Shown: positions 17,668-27,673 of the stretch, in pieces
Position numbering within the stretch: the stretch's first letter is position 1
Layout: each line of letters opens with the position of its first letter
Assembly: GCA_016713025.1 (NCBI GenBank)
Contig: JADJPZ010000003.1
Coordinates: 744,001-808,000 of the forward strand
Direction: 5' to 3'
Source: Saprospiraceae bacterium
GTDB lineage: Bacteria; Bacteroidota; Bacteroidia; Chitinophagales; Saprospiraceae
Length of the DNA: 64,000 nt
Program-made: the position numbers and the translations under genes
Notes under the pieces: model-generated
Told to the model about the DNA's origin: nothing
Seen by the model: only the letters and a program-made list of their open reading frames with translations
Databases searched by the model: none

Positions 17668-18004
17668 GTATCCGTCCGAGCAAGCACATTAAGGATTTTG
17701 TTTAAGTGGGAGCAGCACTTTCAGATCCTTTAACTAATCTATCCGGCTACATCTTTGTAATTAAAGCGCAATCTATCGTTGTAAAATTCTTTTTGTCCCA
17801 CTTCAGGCCTGCCTGCATTTATATTTGACAAAGTACAAATAAATACAGAAAATTTTTATTAAAGTGCAATTTTGGGATTCCGCCGATAATATTGAGGCCC
17901 TGTAATCCATTATAGACTATGAAGCCACCCCCTTATAAGTGAATGACTTCATAGTACAATCTTAGCTAAGCTACATTCGACATTCTCCTATTCATTCCTA
18001 AGGG
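17668..18004. other. intergenic region with one hairpin
   Basis: No credible gene. A 9-bp inverted repeat (ACTATGAAG at 17916-17924, CTTCATAGT at 17947-17955) lies 50 bp after the esterase stop and may act as a weak terminator. A short minus-strand frame near 17740-17820 (RPEVGQKEFYNDRLRFNYKD) looks like the tail of a lost gene. Confidence 0.35.
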
Positions 18005-18970
18005 CTATAACTTATTACGTTTAAAAAAGCTGAAAAGATGGTCATTTATCAACTCTTTGTATCCGGGTATCATGGAAATTGAGTCGTATATAGTATGGGG
18101 AATACCATTGAGTTTATAATGCAGTACTTCTTTTTTACACTTTTTGCATGCAGGACCATCTACGGGAGTGATTTTTTTTGAACACCATGATGATCTCTGA
18201 ATATCATAGCTACCTATCTCATATAGCGTTGATTCTGGTGAGGATAGACAATTATTATGTAGTGCCCAATCACCACAAGCTGCATATGCATTGTCAAAGT
18301 TAAGACAAAATAGAGTGCCTCCGGTATAAGGTATCGTACCGTCTTCTGTACCGTGTAATTGCATCAGAGGTATTTTCGGAACTGAATCAAAAGAATAGCC
18401 TTCCCACTTGTAAGCTGCAAAGGTGGCAATGGCCGCAAAATCGTCCATTTCTCTTACTAGAGAGTAGCAGAGACCAGCACCATTGCTTGTACCCATGGCA
18501 TAAATTTTTTCTTCAATGATATTGTGAGATGCCTTCATTTCGTTTAGAATAGTCTCAACATAACAAATTTCATCTACTTCAGAAAGGCATGCATCATCAA
18601 CATACCAATGGTAATCATTGTAAGATCGACCATAGACAGCAATAAATTTATGTGTGTCTACCCAATCACCAATTCTCTCTTTCCAAACACAAGCTTTGTT
18701 TTTAAGGCCACTACCCCTACCATGAAAAACCAATAGTAAAGGATATGAAACAGCAGGATTGTATGGTTCAGGGAGCTGTACGTAGTAATATCTGGGAGCG
18801 TCACATGATGTAATTTTTTTTTGAATTAAACCGGCATAACCACAACTATCATCGGCCATGGTGCGTATTTCAGTCATTTTGTCAGATGATCCTTCTGTAA
18901 ATAGAGCTTCATTGGTGCATGAATAGCATAAGAATAAAAGGCCCGCAAAGGGCAGAATAAAGTGTTTCAT
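18005..18970 (-). CDS. lipoprotein esterase, PHB depolymerase/feruloyl esterase type
   Basis: A 321-residue protein with a lipobox (LCYSC, Cys18). It has an alpha/beta-hydrolase fold: oxyanion region VFHGRGSG (~82-88), nucleophile elbow GTSNGAG (Ser162), acid in HGTEDGTIPYTGG (Asp210) and a His in GIPHTIYDS near residue 291. Many cysteines suggest disulfides and export. It resembles secreted esterases that hydrolyse poly-hydroxyalkanoate or feruloyl and acetyl esters on plant polymers; the substrate cannot be told from sequence. It is monocistronic. Confidence 0.8.
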   Translation of the reverse strand: MKHFILPFAGLLFLCYSCTNEALFTEGSSDKMTEIRTMADDSCGYAGLIQKKITSCDAPRYYYVQLPEPYNPAVSYPLLLVFHGRGSGLKNKACVWKERIGDWVDTHKFIAVYGRSYNDYHWYVDDACLSEVDEICYVETILNEMKASHNIIEEKIYAMGTSNGAGLCYSLVREMDDFAAIATFAAYKWEGYSFDSVPKIPLMQLHGTEDGTIPYTGGTLFCLNFDNAYAACGDWALHNNCLSSPESTLYEIGSYDIQRSSWCSKKITPVDGPACKKCKKEVLHYKLNGIPHTIYDSISMIPGYKELINDHLFSFFKRNKL

Positions 18971-19445
18971 TGTATTAGATTTTTAAAAGGTGGTGAAAAA
19001 ATTAATAGGAAAAAGAAAAAGATTTACCAAAATAGCAATCGACATTGTTTAAACATGCTTCATGTCTAACAGAAAATTTCTTGCGAAAATTTGTGATCAT
19101 AATTATTTAAATTACAATACATTATGATTTAAATTTTTCTAAGAAGATTTTCTATTCACTATAAATACCTTGTGATAAATATTTTTAAAATAAATCTCTG
19201 TTCTTTAAATATTATACCCTAGTCAGACCGGCCGGTAAACTACCATATCAATTATTAAAGACAGTAAATAAAAACATGTACTCAAAAAAAAATCAAAAAG
19301 TTTGTTGAAGCGGATTTTTGAGAGTTTATTTTTGACCAGTAGGGCAGATTATTGGGCCAAAATAGATTTTTTTAACCTTGATTAAATTAAAATCAAAATT
19401 TTATTGTATATTTGTAAGTTTAGGAAATGAGAAAAAGAATATATC
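18971..19445. other. intergenic region upstream of relA/spoT
   Basis: 475 bp, strongly AT-rich. A -7 box TATATTTG at 19407-19414 is 31 bp before the RelA/SpoT ATG and is its likely promoter. A GC-rich patch (CCGGCCGG at 19228-19235) is the only other notable feature. Confidence 0.5.
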
Positions 19446-21686
19446 ATGCCAGTCGGTACAGCGATCAATGAAAATGAGTTAAAGCAGGTAAGGGCAAAAT
19501 TTGATACTTTACTTGAGGTCATGGAACCAAGTCTTCAGGATGGTGATAAGTCATATCTTGAAAAGGCCTACAACCTCGCTGTGGATGCACATAAGTATCA
19601 ACGTCGCAAATCAGGGGAACCTTACATATTTCATCCCATTGAAGTTGCCAGAATTTGCTTTGAAGAAATAGGGCTTGGACCTACGGCCATTGTTTGTGCA
19701 TTGTTGCATGATGTAGTGGAAGACACACCAGTCACTCTGGAAGATATCAAAGAACAGTTCGGGCCTAAAGTGACAGTCATCGTGGACGGTCTCACAAAAC
19801 TCGATGGAACTTACGATATCGATGTATCGGAGTCTCCTCAGGCTGAAAATTTCAAAAAAGTATTGAGCACACTTATCGTTGATGTCAGAGTTGTCCTGAT
19901 CAAAATGGCTGACCGATTGCATAATCTGCGCACGATAGACGCACAGGCGAAACACAAGCAACTCAAGATAGCAGCAGAGACCGAGTATATTTATACCCCG
20001 TTGGCTCACAGGTTGGGATTGTACAACATCAAAACAGAATTTCAGGATATTTGTCTCCGTATTACCGACCCCCAAACCTACGAAGAGATCAGCCACAAAC
20101 TCAGCGATACTGACCAGGCAAGAAATAAATACATTGAGGAGTTTATCAAACCACTGGAGGATGAACTCCAGCATCTCGGAGTGCCATTCAGGGTTTTGGG
20201 CAGGTGTAAAGCGATATCTTCTATATACAATAAGATCAAGGAGAATAAGGTCACGTTTGAGGAGATCTTTGATATTTTTGCTGTGAGGATCATTATAGAT
20301 GTACCGACGGACAAAGAAAAAAGTTTTTGCTGGCAAATATATTCTATCATTACAGATGTGTATAAGCCCATACCCGAACGACTCAAGGATTGGGTGACAA
20401 CACCCAAAGGCAATGGTTATGAATCGCTACACACGACCGTCATAGGTCCCAAGGGAAGATATGTAGAGGTACAAATCCGTAGCGATCGTATGGATGAAAT
20501 TGCTGAAAGAGGTTTTGCTGCTCACTGGAAATATAAGGGCATCAAAAAACAGGAAAACGTATATGATCACTGGCTTGATAACATCAGAGAAATTCTGGAT
20601 GCCAAACACTCCAATGCTATGGAGTTTATCAATGACTTTAAGACCAACTTATTCAGCGAAGAAGTCTATGTATTTACTCCGAAAGGTGAAATGCGTATCG
20701 TGCCAAAAGGAGCTACAGCATTGGATTTTGCATTTGAAATACACACTGATGTGGGATATCATGCTTCGGCAATCAAGGTAAACAATAAACTGGTACCCAT
20801 GGGCTACAAGCTCAATAATGGGGATCAGGTACACATAGTCACCAATAAAAATCAGAAACCCAATGAAGATTGGCTCAAAATGGTGATCACAGGCAAGGCG
20901 AGATCAAAAATCCGCTCTGCTATGAAAGAAGAGCGACGTAAGATAGGAGAGTTTGGTAAAGAAGCACTCGAACGAAAACTCAAGAACCTTAAGATTGACT
21001 TTGAAGACAACGTGGACACAATAACCAAAAATCTTGGATTTAAGACGCGCATTGATTTATACTATGCATTGTCTCAGGATGAAGCACGGATCACAGATAT
21101 CAAAAATTACACTATTGAAAATGGTAAGATAGTGTTTAAAAAAGAGGAAGAGGATGAGACCAAATCAGCACCTGTCGCCGAAGAACTAAAAAAACTGCAA
21201 AGACCGTCCAAAACCAACAAGTCCAATATTCTGGTCAACGGCGAGCCCGCAGATATGTATCAGTATTCGCTGGCTAGTTGCTGCAATCCCGTACAAGGTG
21301 ATGAAATATTTGCCTATCTTACAGCTAATCAAGGACTTAAAATCCATAGAACTTCATGTTCTAATGCAACACATATTTTAGCAAATTTTGGATACAGAGT
21401 CCTCAAAGCAGATTGGGAAGACTCTGTCAACTCCAATTTTATAGTAGAATTGGTAGTCACAGGTGTGGATTCAGGGCCAGGCGTGATCCAAATGCTGACC
21501 AATGAACTTTCCAACAAACTAGGCATCAACATCAAGACCTTCAGTATGGAGGGCAAAGAAGGTTTTTATGAAGGGAAAATCGGCATTGTTGTATTGAACA
21601 AAGACCAGCTCAATATCGTTGTACAAGCATTAGAAAAATTGCCTGGAGTATCATCAGTGGTCAGAACAGACCGTGCTTACAAATAA
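19446..21686 (+). CDS. spoT: bifunctional (p)ppGpp synthetase/hydrolase RelA/SpoT
   Basis: A 746-residue Rel protein of full length. It has an HD hydrolase domain (HPIEVARI, then LLHDVVEDT with the HDxxED motif, ~55-110), a synthetase domain (~240-350, with GNGYESLHTTV and EVQIRSDRMDEIAERG), a TGS domain (~400-460, EVYVFTPKGEM), a helical/zinc-finger segment (ASCCNPVQGDEI) and a C-terminal ACT domain. It makes and degrades (p)ppGpp, the stringent-response alarmone, on ribosomes in the cytosol. Bacteroidota often have a single Rel enzyme of this kind. The hydrolase motif looks intact. A Fur-family gene follows 20 bp later, so the two are probably co-transcribed. Confidence 0.95.
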   Translation: MPVGTAINENELKQVRAKFDTLLEVMEPSLQDGDKSYLEKAYNLAVDAHKYQRRKSGEPYIFHPIEVARICFEEIGLGPTAIVCALLHDVVEDTPVTLEDIKEQFGPKVTVIVDGLTKLDGTYDIDVSESPQAENFKKVLSTLIVDVRVVLIKMADRLHNLRTIDAQAKHKQLKIAAETEYIYTPLAHRLGLYNIKTEFQDICLRITDPQTYEEISHKLSDTDQARNKYIEEFIKPLEDELQHLGVPFRVLGRCKAISSIYNKIKENKVTFEEIFDIFAVRIIIDVPTDKEKSFCWQIYSIITDVYKPIPERLKDWVTTPKGNGYESLHTTVIGPKGRYVEVQIRSDRMDEIAERGFAAHWKYKGIKKQENVYDHWLDNIREILDAKHSNAMEFINDFKTNLFSEEVYVFTPKGEMRIVPKGATALDFAFEIHTDVGYHASAIKVNNKLVPMGYKLNNGDQVHIVTNKNQKPNEDWLKMVITGKARSKIRSAMKEERRKIGEFGKEALERKLKNLKIDFEDNVDTITKNLGFKTRIDLYYALSQDEARITDIKNYTIENGKIVFKKEEEDETKSAPVAEELKKLQRPSKTNKSNILVNGEPADMYQYSLASCCNPVQGDEIFAYLTANQGLKIHRTSCSNATHILANFGYRVLKADWEDSVNSNFIVELVVTGVDSGPGVIQMLTNELSNKLGINIKTFSMEGKEGFYEGKIGIVVLNKDQLNIVVQALEKLPGVSSVVRTDRAYK

Positions 21687-21706
21687 TATTATTACATGAT
21701 TATTAC

Positions 21707-22183
21707 ATGATAATTACATCAGATAAATTAGAACAAATAGTTTCAGAGGTTAAAACAATTTTTACTTCTCACCTTGAAAAATTTTCACTGCGTAAGACCC
21801 CTGAAAGGTATGCTATTCTGGAAGAAATCTACAGAAGAACTGATCATTTTGATGCAGAGGCACTGTATATCCATATGAAAAACCAAAACTACAGAGTAAG
21901 CCGTGCCACTGTATACAATACCCTGGAATTGCTTGTCAGTTGTGATCTGATCACCAAACATCAGTTTGGAAAAAACCTGGCCCAATACGAAAAATCATAT
22001 GGATTTAAACAACACGACCACCTGATATGTATGGATTGCGGGGAAGTGCTGGAATTTTGCGACCCGAGAATCCAGCAGATCAAATCCATGATGGGAGAAA
22101 TCCTGGAGTCTGATATCAAGCACCATTCACTAAATCTGTATGGAAGATGTAAGAAGGTGGTTTGTGACAATAGGAAGGATTGA
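21707..22183 (+). CDS. Fur-family metal-responsive repressor
   Basis: A 158-residue protein. The N-terminal winged helix (LRKTPERYAILEEIYRRTDHF, VSRATVYNTLELLV) is followed by the Fur dimerisation/metal domain: HDHLICMDCGEVLEFCDP (the HDH and CxxC motifs), then KHHSLNLYGRCKKVVCDN with a second Cys pair, forming the usual structural zinc site. It probably represses iron- or zinc-regulated genes. The metal cannot be assigned from sequence. The start at 21707 follows a duplicated TTACATGAT segment, and ATG 21697 is out of frame. Confidence 0.9.
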   Translation: MIITSDKLEQIVSEVKTIFTSHLEKFSLRKTPERYAILEEIYRRTDHFDAEALYIHMKNQNYRVSRATVYNTLELLVSCDLITKHQFGKNLAQYEKSYGFKQHDHLICMDCGEVLEFCDPRIQQIKSMMGEILESDIKHHSLNLYGRCKKVVCDNRKD

Positions 22184-22597
22184 TTTCAGTGTTATGCCAA
22201 CCTTAATTTAAAAATATCGGCATCATAAGTAATCCTTTTTTACCGTATCTTGACATCTGAAACTAAAAGGTTTGTATTAGTCAATTTTCAAAAACCGGTA
22301 AACTCAAGGTGAAAGTAGTCCCCTCTCCCTTTTTTATTGCGTGTGGTGCCGGTGTGGCAACCAGGGTCTCCACCTTTGTTGCCTCCCTTTCTAAGCTCAC
22401 CCCCGGCCCCTATTGGGCCTTTAGGGCAGAGGGTAAATTGATGAAATATTCCATATAGACACATTCTCAAATGTGCCGTTTGCTCGTTTTCATTCTTACC
22501 CTAAAAGAAGTGCAATATGTTATTCACACATATAGCCCTGCTTTAATCATATAATGCAAAAATATCATATCTTTGCACTTTAAAATAATTAAAGATA
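22184..22597. other. intergenic region, partly GC-rich
   Basis: No supported gene. The stretch 22300-22440 is unusually C-rich for this genome (CCCCTCTCCC..., CTCACCCCCGGCCCCTATTGGGCC) and may be a repeat element. A -7 box TATCTTTG near 22568-22575 is a likely promoter of the next gene. Confidence 0.35.
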
Positions 22598-24040
22598 ATG
22601 TCTAAAAATATATTGGTCGCTTCATTATTCTTAACCATTATTGCTGGTTCTCTTCACGCACAACAACAGGAAAAGCTGATCGCTCTCAACAATTATGTCA
22701 ATTTTTCAAATGAAGGTACTCATGGTTTACTGATTGTACATAGGTTGCTTGAAAATTTTAATAAAAATATCAACAAGTATGTAGATCTACCGGATCAGCA
22801 GATCAATTTTTACTCCAATAAAGACCTTCCGCAGGATATTTTTCAGGATGATGAAAACTGGTTTTACGACACATCGCCTAATGAATACTTTTCCCTAATC
22901 AGTAAATCATCAGGTGTATTGTCCGAGCCAGCAGAAAAAAAGCTGAAAGCCATCTCAGGGGATATGAAGACCATCATGCAAAATATCAACAAAATAAGAT
23001 TTGATCTGGAAAAAATGATCACAACACTAGATCTAACCAAACGCGAAAACCTTAGTATCGTCTATGACAAACTGGAAGAAGGTGTAAAGTTGTTTAAATC
23101 GTATTATGATAAACAGATGATTCTGGAAAGAGAGGTTTCTGCTGTCTATTTGTCACTGAATATCAAACCAGAAAATCAGGTTTATGTTTCTCTGCAGACC
23201 GCTCTGAAAGATGTTTATACAACAACTTATACGGCACTCAAAGCAATGTACAATAAAGAAGATGAACAATATCCTGAATTGATCCTGGCACAGGAAGCGG
23301 CTTTGTCAAGACTGAACAACATCAATTTGTCCAACCTTAAGGATACTAAATTACTGAGTCCAAAAATACAACTATACTGGGCAAATGTCAAAAAACAGTC
23401 TGGAGAATCGATCAAAGGCCAGAAATCATTCGCTGAATCAGAAAATCTTCCTGAAGAATATAAACTATATGGCAAACATTATTACTACTACAATATATCG
23501 GTGATCAATAAATTCAACCGATATGGCAATGGAGTAGTTTTTGAAATCAACAGATTCAATGAATTCCTAAACCTTCCCGTCTTAAAACATTTTGAATTGC
23601 CTCACTATTTCAAAGTAATATATCCTAAGTTACTAGTTAAAACAGACTATCTTGCTTCTGCCGATCCGGTCATCAAATCAATACCTAAGGTAGTCAAAGG
23701 CAGGAATGTTGTTACGGCAAACAGGACAATTTTTGCCGATAAAGATGTGGTGGAATTTCAATTGTACGATCATAAAATCATTGACAAGGATATAGTGTCT
23801 CTCAGTTTTAATGGTGAGTGGATCATCGAGAAGTTTGAAATCAGCGAAAAACCAAAACCCTTTACCCTAAAATTGAATGTAGAAGGCAAAAACTTTTTAT
23901 TGCTTCATGCTGACGATATGGGTAGGCAACCTCCTGCGACTATCGCACTTTCATATACCTATAAAGGTAAAAAAGAACTCATTGTCCTAAATTCTGACAC
24001 TGTAAAAAGTGAAGTCATTGAAATAGTTTTGCAGAAATAA
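22598..24040 (+). CDS. secreted protein of unknown function
   Basis: A 480-residue protein with a signal peptide (about 1-21, ending LHAQ). The middle (about 100-260) is helical with coiled-coil character (DMKTIMQNINKIRFDLEKMI). The C-terminal ~100 residues (VVEFQLYDHKIIDKDIVSLSFNG..., FLLLHADDMGRQPPATIALSY) resemble a beta-sandwich domain recurrent at the ends of secreted Bacteroidota proteins. No catalytic motif was recognised. It is probably periplasmic or surface-exposed and monocistronic. Confidence 0.7.
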   Translation: MSKNILVASLFLTIIAGSLHAQQQEKLIALNNYVNFSNEGTHGLLIVHRLLENFNKNINKYVDLPDQQINFYSNKDLPQDIFQDDENWFYDTSPNEYFSLISKSSGVLSEPAEKKLKAISGDMKTIMQNINKIRFDLEKMITTLDLTKRENLSIVYDKLEEGVKLFKSYYDKQMILEREVSAVYLSLNIKPENQVYVSLQTALKDVYTTTYTALKAMYNKEDEQYPELILAQEAALSRLNNINLSNLKDTKLLSPKIQLYWANVKKQSGESIKGQKSFAESENLPEEYKLYGKHYYYYNISVINKFNRYGNGVVFEINRFNEFLNLPVLKHFELPHYFKVIYPKLLVKTDYLASADPVIKSIPKVVKGRNVVTANRTIFADKDVVEFQLYDHKIIDKDIVSLSFNGEWIIEKFEISEKPKPFTLKLNVEGKNFLLLHADDMGRQPPATIALSYTYKGKKELIVLNSDTVKSEVIEIVLQK

Positions 24041-24142
24041 TATCACTTTTGTCTTGGTGGAAAACCTGTTGGTCTGAAAATTTGAAATTCTGAAATTTTT
24101 ATTGCCGAAAATTTGTTGAGATAAAAACATCAGGAATTCATA

Positions 24143-24499
24143 ATGATAAAGATTTTCAAAACTGTTCAATTTCTCCAGCAGAAATTTAAAATATTGGGTA
24201 CAAGATTAGTGTATTCAGTATTGCTTATGATATACGCATATCAGTCAAAAAATACACCGTCCTGGGCAAAAAAAATCATCATAGGCGCCATTGCGTATCT
24301 TTTATCACCATTTGATGGAATGCCGGACCTGACTCCTGTCATTGGCTTTACCGATGATCTGGGAGTTATCAGTTTTGGCTTAGTAGCTATAGCCTGCTAC
24401 ATCGATGAAGACGTAAGAACAAAAGCCAGAGAAAAGATTCATAAGCTCTTCAAGCAAATAGATGAAAATGATCTTGCAGCTGTTGATGCAAAACTTTAA
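24143..24499 (+). CDS. DUF1232 small membrane protein
   Basis: A 118-residue protein. The core YLLSPFDGMPDLTPVIGFTD is the DUF1232 signature (normally SPxDxIPDxxPVxGxxDD), flanked by hydrophobic helices (AIAYLL, LGVISFGLVAIACYI). The family is membrane-associated with no settled function. It stands alone between a secreted protein and a convergent thioredoxin-like gene. Confidence 0.85.
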   Translation: MIKIFKTVQFLQQKFKILGTRLVYSVLLMIYAYQSKNTPSWAKKIIIGAIAYLLSPFDGMPDLTPVIGFTDDLGVISFGLVAIACYIDEDVRTKAREKIHKLFKQIDENDLAAVDAKL

Positions 24500-24531
24500 A
24501 GAAATACTGCTATAAAATGCAATTCAATTCA

Positions 24532-24951
24532 TCAAAGCAAGGCCTTGATCATATCAGCCAACTTGGACTTGCTGTGTCCTTTTCCTGAAAGCCTGTGTTT
24601 TTCAACATTATCCTTGTAGATGATGATGACCGGCTGACCAGCAACACTGTATTTGGCAGTGATATCTTTATTTTTGTCAACATCCACTTGTCCGAGTTTT
24701 GCTGCTTTGATAGATGTGTCAGAGATAAGACCTTCTACATCAGGTTTTTGTGCAGCGCATATAGAACACCAGGTAGCATGAAAAAACATAAGGCTTACAC
24801 CTGTCTTAATGGTAGCATCATAATTGGATAAAGTGGTGATGTCTGTCAGTTTGGCAGAGGTTGTATTACCCGGATCAGGAGTTGTCACTTCTTCTTTACT
24901 GCAAGAGTTCAGCACAGTCGCAATAGTCAAAATAAATAATAATCTTAGCAT
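24532..24951 (-). CDS. thioredoxin-like lipoprotein
   Basis: A 139-residue protein with a lipobox (LNSC, Cys17) and a thioredoxin fold. The active site is WCSIC (CxxC, within FFHATWCSICAAQ) and the cis-Pro loop is VAGQPVIIIY. It probably acts as a periplasmic membrane-anchored thiol-disulfide oxidoreductase. The CSIC dipeptide is unlike classical CGPC thioredoxin, so the redox direction is uncertain. Confidence 0.8.
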   Translation of the reverse strand: MLRLLFILTIATVLNSCSKEEVTTPDPGNTTSAKLTDITTLSNYDATIKTGVSLMFFHATWCSICAAQKPDVEGLISDTSIKAAKLGQVDVDKNKDITAKYSVAGQPVIIIYKDNVEKHRLSGKGHSKSKLADMIKALL

Positions 24952-25086
24952 GATTGTTACAATTTAATTACAAAAATATAATATTTATAGTTATGCAAAA
25001 GAATTTGTATCAATTATTTTTTGAGTGTTGCATTGTTTTGGTTGTTACAATAAATAAAACAGAAGCCCGTTATTAAAAATAAAAAC

Positions 25087-25698
25087 ATGGCACGACTACT
25101 TGTATTGATCATTGTTCTGACTTTTTCTTTTTGTGGAAATGCTCAGCTTAGAATTCACGCCGGTGGTGGAGTAAATTTCTCAAATATTGATTTTAAAAAT
25201 TTACAAACCCCAAAAGTAAACTCAGCTACTAATTATTTCATTTCAGTAAGACCGGAATTAGGTATCACTGAAAGTATATCTGTGGGTATGGATATTCAGT
25301 ATTCGAGAAAAGGATACAACTTTGTCGATGCAAATGCTGACCCTATTTCAGGGTATCGATTTCAATATTTAGATATGATACCTCAGGCTCAGTTTAAAAT
25401 TTTAAAACCATTATCTTTATTTGGCGGAATAGGCTTAGGGATCAGGACCAGTGAAAGTTTCAAAATAGAAGAAATCTGGGATGAAGCAAAGACAAAGCTT
25501 TCAAAACCAGCTGAGTTTACTTATGTAGCAGGTCTCAGGTTTTATCCGGTCAAAAAAATCTCCATTCACACTCAGTTTGCGGGCACTCTTGGACAGTTTT
25601 TCGATGTGGAATGGACCGATGCACAAGGCCACGTCATACCCAACGTCTCTACAAAACTCAATAATATCCAGATAGGCATTGGATATCAACTATACTGA
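25087..25698 (+). CDS. outer-membrane beta-barrel protein (PorT-like family)
   Basis: A 203-residue protein with a signal peptide (about 1-20, ending GNAQ). It then shows alternating strands (LRIHAGGGVNFSNIDF, ISVGMDIQYSRKGY, ISIHTQFAGTLGQF) ending IGIGYQLY, with the terminal aromatic typical of outer-membrane barrels. About eight strands fit this length. No function can be inferred beyond an outer-membrane location. It converges on panC. Confidence 0.75.
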   Translation: MARLLVLIIVLTFSFCGNAQLRIHAGGGVNFSNIDFKNLQTPKVNSATNYFISVRPELGITESISVGMDIQYSRKGYNFVDANADPISGYRFQYLDMIPQAQFKILKPLSLFGGIGLGIRTSESFKIEEIWDEAKTKLSKPAEFTYVAGLRFYPVKKISIHTQFAGTLGQFFDVEWTDAQGHVIPNVSTKLNNIQIGIGYQLY

Positions 25699-25737
25699 TT
25701 AGTGTTATGATGTTTTTTTGGAAGACTTAATACGGTC

Positions 25738-26568
25738 TTATTCTTCTTTTAAGATAATATTGTCTATCAACCTTACACCATCGGCCCACACAGCCACACA
25801 AGCGACAACGTAAGGAGATTTGGCAATATCATTTACCGGTTTTAATGTATATCCGTTGCATATGGTTAGATATTCCGGTTTAAAAGGATCAACTTTCAAT
25901 CGTTTCATTCCGTAATTTTCAAGCTCTGAAACAGACTTTGTACTTTGGTATTTTTTTACAGATTGCAGTGTTTTGTATATGATTCCTGCTTTTTCTCTTG
26001 TTTCTTTACTGAGTCTTTCATTTCTGGAACTCATAGCCAGTCCATTTGGTTCTCTAAGAATTTTACAAACTACAAGGTCGGTTTTTATCTTTTGCGTCCT
26101 GATCATATGGGCTATGATGGTAAACTGCTGAAAGTCCTTTTGACCCATATACAGCCTGTCCGAGACAACCTGTGCCACGCCTATAAAATGTCCTGGCCTG
26201 AAAGCACCCTCCATGTAGGAATCAAGTCCACCCAAATCTATATCCTTCCCTTTTTGATCACCATCAGGATATATTTCTGACGCTGCCGGAGTGAAAACGA
26301 CATCTGCCCTGGCAGTCAACAGTAGTGAAATATCTGATTCCAGCGTTCTGGGATATTTTTCAAGGTCTTTTTTGTCATTAAATTGGGTGGGATTGACAAA
26401 AATGGACACTATGACAAGATCATTTTCCCTTTTTGCTTTCCTCACAAGGGAAAGATGCCCTTTGTGGAGTGCACCCATAGTTGGCACAAAACCTATGGAA
26501 ACTCCATTTTTTTTATTTCTTTGAACCAGATCAACAAGATTTGGAACATTTTCTACTACAAGGATCAT
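25738..26568 (-). CDS. panC: pantothenate synthetase
   Basis: A 276-residue protein of normal family length. It has the nucleotidyl-transferase motif MGALHKGHLSL (HxGH), FVNPTQFND, a pantoate-binding region MGQKDFQQF and the SSRNERLS loop. It joins pantoate and beta-alanine with ATP to form pantothenate, a step of coenzyme A synthesis. Its start is four bases after the stop of the GH113-like gene on the same strand, so the two are translationally linked; the functional reason is not obvious. Confidence 0.95.
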   Translation of the reverse strand: MILVVENVPNLVDLVQRNKKNGVSIGFVPTMGALHKGHLSLVRKAKRENDLVIVSIFVNPTQFNDKKDLEKYPRTLESDISLLLTARADVVFTPAASEIYPDGDQKGKDIDLGGLDSYMEGAFRPGHFIGVAQVVSDRLYMGQKDFQQFTIIAHMIRTQKIKTDLVVCKILREPNGLAMSSRNERLSKETREKAGIIYKTLQSVKKYQSTKSVSELENYGMKRLKVDPFKPEYLTICNGYTLKPVNDIAKSPYVVACVAVWADGVRLIDNIILKEE

Positions 26569-26572
26569 TAAA

Positions 26573-27673
26573 CTACACCTTTTTTATTTGAGCAAACCAT
26601 TTTTTTATAATATTTTCCGCAGGTTTATCCTGAGGTGTGTAGTCTTTTTCAGGGTATCCTTCGTGCCCCAAATTATCTGGAAACCATTTCCACAAGAACC
26701 CTCCTGCCCAGAAGTTTTCAGCTGAAAGGGCCGTCCACAAAGCATCATATGCGTTACTTTGTGCATTATGATTGATATTCAACTGATGTTTTGATTTCTC
26801 GACTTCCCAGGCTTTGCCCGCACAACCATCCACTGACATGTACCCGTACTCAGTAAAAAGTATTTTTTTCTTATTTTTGTCTGAAAATGCTTTCAATTTT
26901 CTTACCACTGGCTTCCATTCCTTTACTAAAAGACCTACCGGAGGGTTTTTGGCATCGCTAAGCGGAAAGTAACTACTAATTCCTATAAAATCCAGTTGGT
27001 CCCAGATTTTAGTTGTTTCATAACTATCCCAATTGGCAGAATATGTAATTTGTCCTTTGTAGGTTTTTCTGATTTCTTTAATAAGTTCCCTCCAGAATTT
27101 TTCTCTCTTTACTACTGCAATATTATATTCTGTACCCACACAAAACAACTCAACGTTGTGTTTAGCTGCAACTCCTGCAAAATCCATAATATAAGCTTTG
27201 TAATTTTTTTCCCAGTCTTTCCATTTTTCTTCTGTATCAAAATCCATGTCACCTATCCATCCACCGCCTGTGTATACCTGTGGTTTGAGCATGATTTTCA
27301 ATCCTTGTTTTCTTGCTTCCTCAATACACGATTCTATTCCGGTGATTTTTTCTCCCCACCACTGTCTTTCCACATTATAGGTAACATTGGTCTGTCCTTT
27401 TCTGGTAAATCCATATGGCACAAAACAAACCCACTCCGTGTGTATATCTCTAAGCCTTTTGAAGGCAGGAGACCCTATGGGTTTTTGGGGAGCAACTACT
27501 GTGATACCTTTTATTATAATGCCTTCTTTAAGACTAATGGGATTTACATCAATCGGGAGTATTTTTTTGTCTGAATTCTCGATATAACCGCGTCCCTCCA
27601 ACGATGCAAATATCAGATTGAGCAAAATCAGAATTGCGATAAGTATAAATATCTTTGATTTTAATATCTTCAT
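26573..27673 (-). CDS. GH113-like glycoside hydrolase
   Basis: A 366-residue protein with an N-terminal membrane anchor or signal (FILIAILILLNLIFASLEG). The TIM-barrel core carries two acidic catalytic-type segments: FCVGTEYNI (acid/base Glu, ~170) and KILFTEYGYMS (nucleophile Glu, ~275), as in the GH113/GH-A clan of beta-mannanases. Additional motifs are WVCFVPYG and GISSYFPLSDA. The substrate cannot be verified. It heads a two-gene operon with panC. Confidence 0.75.
   Translation of the reverse strand: MKILKSKIFILIAILILLNLIFASLEGRGYIENSDKKILPIDVNPISLKEGIIIKGITVVAPQKPIGSPAFKRLRDIHTEWVCFVPYGFTRKGQTNVTYNVERQWWGEKITGIESCIEEARKQGLKIMLKPQVYTGGGWIGDMDFDTEEKWKDWEKNYKAYIMDFAGVAAKHNVELFCVGTEYNIAVVKREKFWRELIKEIRKTYKGQITYSANWDSYETTKIWDQLDFIGISSYFPLSDAKNPPVGLLVKEWKPVVRKLKAFSDKNKKKILFTEYGYMSVDGCAGKAWEVEKSKHQLNINHNAQSNAYDALWTALSAENFWAGGFLWKWFPDNLGHEGYPEKDYTPQDKPAENIIKKWFAQIKKV

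Noticed and set aside
22288..22470. A 60-codon minus-strand frame in the C-rich patch
   Set aside because: Gly-rich translation of a GC-rich, repeat-like stretch; no support as a gene.
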